Shown: piece after piece, positions 24,701 through 36,700 of the stretch
How the letters are laid out: the number at the start of each line of letters is the position of its first letter
Numbering within the stretch: position 1 is the stretch's first letter
Assembly (NCBI GenBank): GCA_028564705.1
Contig: JAPXFQ010001003.1
Span: 2,981,001 to 3,045,000 of the forward strand
Origin: Apricaphanius iberus
Lineage: Eukaryota; Chordata; Actinopteri; Cyprinodontiformes; Aphaniidae
Direction: 5' to 3'
DNA length: 64,000 bases
The notes under the pieces: model-generated
The model's input: the letters and a program-made list of their open reading frames with translations, nothing else
What the model was told of the DNA's origin: nothing
Database searches by the model: none
Position numbers and translations under genes: made by a program

Positions 24701-27700
24701 GAGAATAATCAATCATTTTAGTTTCTAGATGTGCAAAGCAGGTAAAGACAAACCCCAAAGATTTTTTGTACTCATTTTTGTTGTATGACTGTTCAGCACT
24801 TTGGTCAGTCATATGGCTGTGTTTTTAAAGTGCTATATAAATAAAGGTGGTATGGTATATTTATTTGCAGCTAAATATGGTTCTACAAAGTTCTGATTCA
24901 ATGGGGCTGGATACAAATACATGCAACTTTTCGTACAGTTTTGTGGGTAAATGATTTTTTTAACAAAAATTGATTGTTTTCCTTACATTTCTGATGTGTA
25001 TTTGTAATAAGGGAAAAAGTAACAAAATTAAAAACATATTCAGTGACAATTGTAGTGCAGAGGCCTCCGTGGAAAGCTTTAGCATCTAGTACAAGCGGAA
25101 GAGGTTGGAATTTGTCCCACCCTGAGCCGTTATTAGAAAGCACCATGACTCTTCTGTTAACTCAACACCCCACTGACCTGTGTGCATTAACTTTCTGACC
25201 TGCTGCCTGCCTCTCTTCTTTAATTTGCTTACAAGAAAAAAAGTTTTGCCTCTACGATGTTGTCGTCCTAGCCTGTTCTGTGGCCAGGTCTGACAGCTGG
25301 CATGCAGTCATAAGATTCCTCTCTCACTTTGCTCGTTGGAGGTTGGGTTTCGCTCTGTGAACAAAAAAAGCCTGGCCCTGTGCATTATTCACCAAGCAGC
25401 CAGGATCAGGTGCTGATAAGAGCTTAGAGCCTGTGTTTTGTTTAACTTTTGTTGCTTTGGTCTGTGGAAAATAACTGTGGGGAGTTAGAGAGCATTCCAG
25501 CTATCAGAGATTACTAGAAAGTTAGGACCGAAAATAAGATTTCTTATGTGGGTTTAAGAATGCTCTTTATCAAATATATCAGATCTCATAAATGTTTGTG
25601 TCCTTGTGGATATCTCTGGTCATTTCTTCACAGGAGGCAGGAAGGTACCCCGCCTATAAAGAGATGGTGGCAGAATACAGGTGGATGAATAAATGTATGT
25701 ATTTTTTTAATCTTTTGGGTTTAATAGCTGTGTTCAAGTAATCATCACTAAATAAATCTATCACTTTTTTCGTTATTATTTTTCTACACGGCAAATAATT
25801 TACTATTCGATGGAGTAGAGTAATAGAATACCCCGACAGTAACATGATGCTGATTGTAATTGTATCAATAACTACGAGTTTAGAATAAGTCAGCTTGGAA
25901 TGTAGTGCAGAGTAAAAAAGGTTGTTTCTCACATTGTTCAGAACAGCCATTTTTAAGCAAAAAGTTGTTTGAAGAGAGGAAAAATACCGTATAAAAAAGT
26001 GCAAAAAAAATACTGCGATACTTCTTTACAGAAACTGCCGTCCAACTAGATCTGACAGAGGCTCGGCCAGTATTCAGCTCCAAAAGAGCAGGGTTAGGGA
26101 CTGTAATAAGTACAAGATGCTTACATGAAGACTAAGATCAGAATTAGTCAAAGGAAATGCATCAACTGTTCTGTAGAGAAGGAGCAGAAAACCTAAACAA
26201 ACAAAACATGAATTCAAGCTGTAGTTCATGGTGGCTCAGACCTCATGATATGCTAATGTTTCTCATAAGGTATCAGGGTATTTATTGCATATCAAATGAC
26301 AAATTTTCAATAAGTGAAGAAGTTACCTTGTAATGTGCTTTGAAAAAGACAATGAACTCAAGCACACCAGTAAGTGAGCAGTGTCCACCAACCAGTTTCA
26401 AATTAAGCATTTGAAACTGACTGCCTAATGTCGACGCCTTATGCTAACGGTAAAGACTCTGTTCAACACAGATATAAAGTAGTTCTGAGAAATTATGTAA
26501 TTAGTAAATGGAGACCAAACAGTACACATACAGCTAAAAAGCTGCTCAGTAATTCCTGGAAGGCAAAATCTTCACATATTTTTCATATCACAGTAAATAT
26601 TAGGAATAAATACTGACACCTTGCTTTGTTCAGACTAAAACTGCCTTTCCTGTAGTGTAATAACAAATTGGGTCAACTTTACCAAGCTGTTTGTTCCGTC
26701 ACATTTATTATATTTTATATTCAGTGGCCAATGGTGCTCAGCCATCTTCCTCCCAGGCTTCGGACTCCAACTCTTCAACTTCCTCTCTGTCATCCGGGAC
26801 CCCGGTCAGCTCCCTCAGTGGCCTGTCTCAAGTCATGTTCCCACCCAGCCTGCCGTTTGGTTCAGACATGGTAGACGTTTGTATCTCCACTGAAGACTTA
26901 AGGTCAGTTTATAGTTAATATAGCCAAAACTTAAAAAAAAAAATCACAAATATTGCTCTTAGCTTTTTTCCATTTAAGATTTTTCACATAAAAAAAAATC
27001 TAAAATGTGTGGCCTGGATTCATATTCAGCCTCCTTTACTGTTTTGTAATAATTGTAATTGGAGGTATTCAAGCCAATTTTAGAAGTATTCTGAAATTTA
27101 GAAGTATAAGTAGGTAGAAATGTGGTGAGTTCTAAAATAAAAAAAATAAATAAAAAAAGAATCAAACATACCTCCAACTTTTTTTGTTATTCTTTTGATA
27201 AAATTTGGATTCTCGTAGATGTGCTTGTTGAAACTACCAAATAAAAATTGGAGTGTGTATTTCTCAATGCCTAGATCTGAGTCTGAACTAACAGAGACGG
27301 CCATCCAGACAGACTTTTCCTCCCAGAGAATGGACACAGACACGACTCGCAGCCTGGGACCAACCACACTGCTCAAAGACACGGCGATCCGTGGAGAGGA
27401 GAGCAGGACGTGGAAGGAGTCTACCAAGACAGCTGTACTCCTGGCACTCAGCAGACCCAGTCGACCAATCAGCAGATCGCAGAGCCAAGTCACTGTAGCA
27501 GGTGAGTCTCGATTAAAAAAAAACAGGTGAAAATGTTTATACACTGACGTTAGAGAAGGTTCCCAAAAGTATTCCTCACCCTTAAGGTTTTTCATTTCTT
27601 TGCACTTTACAACCACAAACTTTAATATATTTCATACCTTTTCATGTTGTCAGCCTACACAAAGTAGTGCATAGTTTAGAAATGGAAGGAAAATTATGCA

Positions 27701-30700
27701 TGGTTTTACAGTTAAAGATTTTAAACTTGTTTTGTGGATTTCCGTTGATCCCACTTTTGAGTCAATTCTATAAAACTACTATTTGATTCAGAGCTGTTCA
27801 GAGACCAAGCTTTGAGTCTTCTCAGACTGCACACAGCCTCTCCTTGAAATCGTTGAACTGCTGCCAGTCTTTCAGGGACTTCCAGCTTTGTAGCTTTGAT
27901 GGGCCCTGTTGATTCAGATTTCTATTTCTAAAAAATAACTATATCAGGTTTCACTTTAGTTTATTTTTTACCTTAAAATGTTTTACTACTTTGTGTTAGT
28001 CAATCACATAGTCATTATAAAATACTCAAAAGACTGCAGGTTTATATTGACATATTGTGAAAGCTTTTTTCATGGCACTGTAACAGGCTGGTTTATGCTC
28101 GATCATAGAGATCAATCAGAAAAAAGACAAGAAGAAGCAGAAAGAGAAGCAAGCAAAGGAGAAGAGCCCTCTGCAGCGCTCAAAGACCTTCGTTAACCTG
28201 CTGTTTAAAGGAGGACGCAAAAGAGATGCCTCTAGTGGGCGCTCCAAGTCGCCACACAGAGAAGGCAAAGGTAGCTGCACTTTGACTTCTTTACACGCAT
28301 TTAAGTCACAGAAACGTTGTATCTCTGCCCAGCCCTTATATTTCAATTTAATTCAATTCCCTTTTATTTATATATCGCCAATTCACAAGAAATGTCATCT
28401 CAAGGCACTTTACAACAAAAGTCATTTCAATACAATTATACAAACATTCCAAATAGTTAAAAGTTTTCTATGTAAGGAATCCCAGCAGATTGCGATGAGT
28501 CATTTTAAAGATGTTTGAAGTTCACACTCTCTATTATGCAGAAACTGAGAACAGGATGGCCTGCAGTTTTAGGGTTTGATATCGTAAGATAACCAAGTTG
28601 ATTGTATATTATCTCTGTTTTGTCTCATGACTTTGATTTTTTTTTTTACTCAAACAAAACAAGCTGTAATTTCTTGTGGACATGAGATAATGATGGCTCT
28701 ATTCCCAGTAAGTGAAGCGTTATGTATATAGAAATCAGTTATTATAAATATGGGTTATATAAATTGAGGAATATTCTTTGTGTTTTTGAGATTTTTGTTG
28801 TTATAACCCAAAAAAAAAGACAAAAACAAATAGACTGATAGGATTAAAATTCTTTACCTTGAGCTAACACAAATAATGTTTTCTCCATGCTTCCATACAA
28901 AATGCAACACTAAATCTCATAATTGTAAATGTTAAGCGTTTAGCCACTTTCTTTAGCCTCCTTTTATTAATTTAAATACTAATTCGAACATAAAAAGGAA
29001 ACATCTGGAACCCCAGACGTAGCCTTCTCTTTCCTGAAAAAAATTATAACAAAATTAAATACAAACACATACAGTAGCACCATACTTGCGATTTTATTGT
29101 AAAATCTGAATGAACCACCAAAATCTGGGACAAAGAGCTTCGGACAGATGATGAAGTGGTCAACATTATTTGCTGTCAGATTTTTGAGACAAAATTATTT
29201 TAGATGGATCAAAAATCTTTAAAAAGAATAAACCAAATTTACATACTCATGGTAATCAATTATTTTTAAATACACTTCTCTCGACTTCTAATAAATCATT
29301 TTGTTTCAAACACAACGTAGAACATCAAACCAATAACTGGACATTTTTCTGACTGTAATATAGATGTACCTATAATGATATTCCCAATATAGGCACGCAT
29401 AAATGGCAAGGACAGCACTGTAAATGAAACTTCCTATTCCGATTGTGTTTCACTGAAAGTTTAAACCTGGGTCCACCTCCATTCATGCTACAGAAATTCT
29501 TTATATTACGATTTTTGTGTGTTTTATGTTTGTTTTTTTATAGCAACTATGCTTCTTCTGAAAGCTACATTACTAATACAGTTTAGTTAATTACTGCTTC
29601 AGCTTGTATTTAGTGACTTCACTTTTATCTTATCACACAGTAATACCAAGGTAGAAACTTTTCAATGTAACAATAATACATTTGGTAAAAACTTAATAAC
29701 ATGTTAGCTGAAACACCACCTGTTATGCAGAGTGATGAGTGGTTTGGGCAGGTTTTACGGCTAAAAAACACCTGGGTACCTTACTGTCTTTAAGTCGACT
29801 TTGAGTTCGTCTGCATGCTGAAGTATTCTGGAGTCAAATGTAAGACACTCCTCCTTAAAGGTGAGGCTTGGCCCAAACTGACTCATTAACCAGATAATGA
29901 TACCTGATGCAGGAGCATATCGATTATGAAATAGCCAAAAAAAAGGGGGATTTCATTGGTTGAAAGTCCAAACCTAGAACAGATTGAAATGTTCCGTTGG
30001 GCCTTAAGAGATCTGTATGAAATGAATATCCAGACCATTTTTTATTATGGCCTGATATATGAAACCTTAGTTTTCAAACAGGCTGAACTTTTTTTTTTTC
30101 ATGACTATAGATTGTGTTCTTGTATGAATGTTGCCCTATATCGGCCCCTCCTTCTGCTGCCCCAATACAATAAAAAGGTAATGCAGGAAATCAGCAGCAG
30201 GCAGAGGTAAACCATATGGGGGGCAAATGACAATCTCACCTTGGGCACCAAAACCACTTTGGCCAATGAGATGTTCGGTCATGGGTGTCGAGTGCTTGAC
30301 TGAGCTTTATTGTAGAACTCTAGAGTTTTAATAATTGTATGGCAAAAAAAGATAAAATATGAAATTCCTTAATCTATAAATGCATTATTGAAATATTTTC
30401 GGTCTCTTTTCTTCGGTTACCTTTGATTCATGAAGCTCCGTTAGGGTTCTACATAAAGAAAAATGTATTTGTTGTCAGATTTCGCTGCACTGTATATTTT
30501 CAGAGGGACGAAATGTCTGTGCGATGCCAAACTCAGAGATGCTTGGCGTGGTGGAGGACATGGCCCGAAGGCTGCTGACGGAGGAGGAGGTGACTGCTGT
30601 GATGACAGCATGCCAAAGGGTGGGAGTCTTTTGAGAAGCACTGAAACAGTCCAAATATGCATATCCACAAATGTTTTCGCATGAATATGACATAGAGACA

Positions 30701-33700
30701 ATTGGCTCTAAATATCCTAGATACATTTTTGTGTGGTGGCTCCAGCTGCATTCCACACCTTCTGAAACCCTTCATGTTTTACATACAGTAGCTGTTAGCT
30801 ACCTTCATCAAAATGAACTTAAAATAGACAAATAAAACTCTCAAAATATATTGCTCTATATGTTATAAATCTGAGTTTTACTTTTTGATTTGAATTACTT
30901 AACTATTGTAACTTTGATATGCCTATTTACAGTAAACTCCTGACTGTTAAAGCAACTTGTACACGTTTACATACATGCCCTCCTAAAACATAAAGAATAG
31001 CTGCTTTTGTTCACTCAGTATATAGCAGAGAAGTCAGTGGAGAACTTGATACGTCACCTGCTGGTTGTGCTGGACCGACCGGAAAAGCTGCTGCTTCTGA
31101 GGGAAATCAGGTAAGGAAGAATTGGAAACATGATCTAAAACATATATTGTAGTAAAAACTAAATAGATTACATTATTTTACACATGTGCAAAAGCAGAAT
31201 AACAATGGGGGTTTATTTAAGCTTAGGTCTATAAACTTCTATACTAACATCACTTATTAAACCTGGCAAGAGAAAAAATCTTGCATGTCAGAGGCTCAAG
31301 GGTTTTCAGGATAATAAGCTTGATGATAATCTTTCTGCATATACATCAATACCTGAGTATGATTTAACTCCGTGGAGGCAGTGACTTGCTTGTCCCATTT
31401 TGTTCATCAGACTGGTGCTTCCGCCACCTGATCTGACGGTTTTCAACAACATGGTGACCGCTGTTGAAGCTGAAGCCTACGATATCCTCAAATATCGGTC
31501 AGGTGTGTATTTTGATTGAGCAAAAGTTGCACAATTGTGCTGTGTAGAGATTGCAGACCACATATTTTGCATGATTGGATCTTAACAAAGTTTAGAGTAG
31601 TATTTCAATGTGCAACAAAATGAAATTGGAGTGAGACAAAACATTTTAGCATTCAATTCATTGACAACAATGCTTAAACTGAAAAAGGGTGTTTTACAGC
31701 TGCCCAGAAGTTTAACACCCTCATGCCTTTAAAGTAGATTCACTGTCATTTTCTGTCAGGTAGTCTCACAGTCATGACATTGTAATGACAAACGTGGTAA
31801 AATCTTGAACGTGGTCGCCAACACTGCTGAGGACGGATGCAGTAAAAGAGTCATTTGGAATTTCTAAAATAATCCTGACGGTTATAGAACAAAAGAGTCA
31901 AGTGGAAGATCCCAAAAAAATTTCACCAGCGCTGAGCCAGAGGATCCAGTTTGCTGTCTGTCAAGACACTGGAAAATCTTCGACCTAAATTAAGGCTGTT
32001 ATTGGTGCAGAGTGCAGCCCCATAAAACAGATGGCATCTGAGACTTAAGGACTTCAAAAACAAAAAAAACATCTCAAGAGGCATTATCCCTTCGAATGTC
32101 ACATAACTGACTGTTTGAATTTTGCAATAGAGCACTAAATGTGGGACATTGAAAAGTAGAAGAAAGTTTCATTCCTTCATGAGAAAAAAATAGCAATTCA
32201 TGATTCTGATGGTTTCCAACGTTACAGCCAAGACGAGCAGATCCCACCTGAAATATTTTCTATGCATCGCAGTGGTGGGAGTGCGTTAACGATCTTGGGT
32301 GTTCGCTGTCTTTGTCCAGATGTTGCAGATAGCATCCTTCATGAATGAGGGCCCTTGTCTGTTTGGTAATGACTTGAGAACTTGTTGGGATGGATGGCAA
32401 GGGAAGTTTACAAAAATGGGACGTTTACGGGGGGGGGGGGGTCTTTTTGAAGGCGGGGTCCTAAATTTTTAATCAGTTGTTTCAGTTTAGGCGTTGTTTT
32501 CAATAAATGGCCTGCTTAAAAATGTTTTCTCACTGTACCTTCTTGTTGCATATTGAATCTCCAATTGGAATCTTGTTTAAGATACAATCTTGCAAATTTG
32601 CCATTTTTCAAGTCAACTTTTGATTGAGACTGTACCAGTCGTCGCTGAAAAATTATCCCCATCATGTGGTAACACAATCCCATCTTACATTTATTGCCTT
32701 TTTAAACATTTGCGTTTGAAATATCATTTATTTAACACATGCTGTATACTAAACCCCTTTGTATTCCAAGAGAAGTCTTGTTTGAAGTTTCCTAAAAGCC
32801 ATGCAGGGATCACAGCAAATGTGAAGAGTGAGCTCTATCGTAGTGAGAAAGTACTGACTGCCCGAAAACTTGGGAAAAAACGAAACAAACAAACAAAAGA
32901 AAAAATCGACACGACCAATGGGTGTAAGTAGCATTTTTTAACATGCTGCGGAGCTTACTACTCTACAAGCCTGTGGTTTTGGAAGAGGTTTTCTGGTCAG
33001 ATGAGACAAAAATTTAACTTTTTGACACACATGCAAAGTCCTGCAGGATGGGAAACACTGCACATTACTTTGCATACACTGTAAAATACAGTGATGGCAG
33101 CATAATGCTGTGGGGTTGCTTCTCTTCAGCATTGATAAGAAAACTGGCTAGGGTTGGAATAAATTTTTAGCTAACAACAGGACAAACCTAGGAGAGGCTG
33201 CAAAGACCTGAGACTACTTCTAATGGGACAATGACCCTAAACATACAACCAGAGCTGCAACAAAAGGTTATGTAATTATGCTATTTTTTTTATTTTTATT
33301 TTTTTTTTTAACTTGTCCTGTCTAGCAGTATGCCACTCAGAATTGGTGTCTGAGTACCAAGTACAAGCCCAACAGTTTTACTTTCCCAAGCAGAGTATTA
33401 CAGCTTCGCTGTAGTACGCCACTTGATGTATATGTATGAAAAATCTTTATTAGTGATTACTGTGGGTTCAATTTCCTGACGTCATGGACATTAAACTGAG
33501 ACAAGAAGGACCAAACCGACCAGCAGAGGCGCGAACCGACGACACAAGACAGGGAGGCAAACAAAGAACACAAGAAAACATCCCAGTCCTCCACCTCTGC
33601 CGGACGGCAGAGAAACAGTAATACAAAACAAAAACAACAAACTGTACAGAACCAAACCAATAGTTCGGATCTAGTAGAATAAACTAAGAATTACATATTC

Positions 33701-36700
33701 ACTACACACAAGCATTGATTAATGAACATAATACAAATGTTTCTGGTAAGCTCCTGTGAACAACTAACTAATGATGATAACCTCAGCTTAAGATATGTCC
33801 GTCCTCACCAATGTCCCCACACCTATGTGTGTGCGAGCATGCAGGTCTGAATAAGGTTTCACCATGCAAGTGATTGATAGCTGGTGTAAGGAACCGTCAA
33901 TCCGTCCTACAGGAATCGACACAGACATGGAGGAGGCAAGAGATGTATGCATCCAGGGTCCCACAGAGTACAGAGGCCACAGGCGGATCAGCGCAGGGTC
34001 GATCACCCGCCAAGAGAGGAACAGATGGAAGCCCCAGGGGAACACCCACCAGCCGCAATGCTGGGGCCCGAGAGATCGCAGTGACGAGCCCACGGGCTCC
34101 GCCGGTAACCGGCTACGCCAGGGCGGGCCCGGATCAGGAACCGGAGGCCACGGGGACCAGGGGCACCCCGCCCCCCAGCGGGGCCCCAACCAGGGACCAG
34201 CCGACAAGGGCCCCCCGCCGCCGCCGCAGGCAAGGGGGATCCGCAGCCAACCGACGGACAACACACGCCGCCGCCACCCCGGACCAATACCCACCGCCAA
34301 CAACCCGGCCCGCCCCCACACACCCACACGCCAGGGAGCCACAGCAAGAGCCACAGCGGATGTACGCCCTCCCCAGGCCGCGCCCAGCCGGCACCTGGAC
34401 ATCCAGATCTTCCAGCTCCCGGGTCCAGATCCCGCCCCACGTAGGGCGCCAAGATCAGGGGCCCAGCCAATGCCGGACAGCCCCACCAGGTGAACAGACC
34501 AGCCAGCAGAAGTCCTGGAACCGGCAGGAGGCCTGGGCGCCAGGCACGGTCCCCACCGATCCACCGGACGGCACCAACCTGTTCTACAACCCCGGCACCC
34601 CCAGAAGAGGTGCCCCAGTCAATCCAAGGAGGACGTCGGCCCGAAACAGCGGCCGCCCGACACACCGGACCACCCAGGACCCGCCCGACATGCACCAGGA
34701 CCGAGCCGGGCCGCAACCGGGACCCCCGGCCCCAGGCATCGAGAGCCATCATCAACCAGCGGGCAGGAGCAACCATCACCGACGGGGAGTGACGGGGAGG
34801 GAAGAAGATGCATCAGGCCAGAGAGCAGCCAAACACCCAACCTGACAGGTAGACATAGACAGACAGAGACACTCATACGTACCCTCCCTCTCATGCGTAC
34901 ACATTCTTACAAATACAGGACATACGAAAAAAGGACGCTATACACTCATTCATACCCCCCATACGTACACTATACTCCATACTCCCAGGCCCAGGGACAG
35001 ACGCCCCAATAGAGAACCCTGCCCCTGCACCCAGGAGACAGACCCCTTTGCCCACCAGGACGGGGACAAGCAGACCGCCAAGGCCCCCACACCGGCAAGA
35101 GCAGCCCACCAGCCCAGGACCCCGACCAGACGGCCTGATGTTCTATCCGGGCTCCGACCCCTGATGGTCCAACGAACAGGGGTGTGGAAAGACCCCCCAG
35201 CCTCTCTCCCCCAGCTCAATGTGGTGTTGTTGCGTGTTGTTCTAATGTGCACTTAAAACAGAGGGGGGGGACATGGGAATACTGCCGGGTACCCCCATCT
35301 CCCCCCCCGGGCCCTCAGTGTCTAGATGCGTTTAACCAGTGGGTGCCGGCACCACAGGCGAGGCCCCCACAACGGGCCCCTATAGGGGGCCCCCCATGAG
35401 GGGTCCCGCCCCCAGCGCCAATGCGCCACACCGCCAGGTCCCTACATGTGCGTTCCATGTAAATGTTGCAAGTGTAAGTGTCTAAGTTGCTCAATAAAAT
35501 CGGGACCCAGGCCGCCACCGGGTAGCGAAGACGGAAGCTCCATCCCGCACCCCAGTGACGTGCCCACGTCCCAAGGCCTTGTGAATGGTAGAATGAAGGA
35601 GCAGGTGGACAGAGGCATGGGGATGGGGAGAAAATAACTGGGGTGACCATTACCAACCCCAGGGAGCCAGCTCCCCTGCTGACTCCAATAGGCACCCCCG
35701 TTCGGCCCGATCCACCAGGGGTGGGAGGCCCCAGCACGTCAAGTCGGGGCCCACGGCAGCGGCACCCCCGAGCCCCATGGGGGCTCCGACAATCCACCAG
35801 CCCCCATGCCAGGGGCATACCTAAATCCTTCCCAACATTCACACTGCTAACAAAACACATGTCACTAGACACCCAGGTTGAGTTTAGCCCCTCCTCCCCC
35901 TCAACGCTCCAATCCCCAGGCCGACATCCTCCAGCCTTGCTACTACCGCCCGATGGCCGGGCGGCAACAGAACCCAGCACCTCCACCCACCAGCCCACAC
36001 CCCACCAACCGGTCAGTCACCGTGGAGGCCGACCAACACCGGCCAGAGGCCCCCACCTCAGCACCCCCGCGAGGGCTAAGACCAAGACCCAGGAGCCATG
36101 TCCAGTGTCAATATAGCCGATCGGGCCCGGAGACGCCGGCCACCCGCCGCGCACTCTCGCCGACGCCCAGACGCGGCAAGCGGCCACCGGGGAGCAAGCG
36201 ACAAGAACCAGCCCGGGGAGATGGAAAGGGCAGCAGCGCCCGCCAACCATCGGCCGACCACAGCCCCCCCCCAGCCGGCACCGACGGCAGCGGCCCCCCC
36301 CGGCCAAGCCCCAGCCAGGGCCCCAGCCGGGGGGCACGCCGCCCCAGAACCCCGAGCCCCAGGCCCAGCCCAGACCCCCCCAGAGCAGCACAGCACCAGG
36401 CCAGTAACCCGTGTCCGCCAGCACGACCCCTCTAAGGCGCCGCATGCAGCCACTAGGAGTCACCACACAAAGCCCCCAAAGTCCCACCCCAGGCGAGGGT
36501 CACGGCACCTACCGCCGAACCGCAAGCGGACCCACCCCCAAGGACCTCCCCGCAGTCACCACCAACCCTTAAGCTCCACATCGGCAACCGTGTCCCACAG
36601 AACGGAATCAAGGGCCCGACCCCACTAGGTGATGGAACTGATCAAGGGTGACCAGAAAGATTGATCAGATGTGGAGGCAGATGCCGTTTCTAGACCAATG

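Noticed and set aside
25260..25470. Possible conserved non-coding element in PDZD7 intron 5
   Set aside because: It looks less AT-rich and non-repetitive, but without a cross-species alignment there is no positive evidence.
27098..27616. 172-codon minus-strand frame
   Set aside because: Shadow of PDZD7 exon 8 and its flanking introns; no domain.
33788..36628. Several long Pro/Arg/Gly-rich open frames on both strands
   Set aside because: They overlap each other in many frames, have no domain and arise from high GC content in the L1 3' region.
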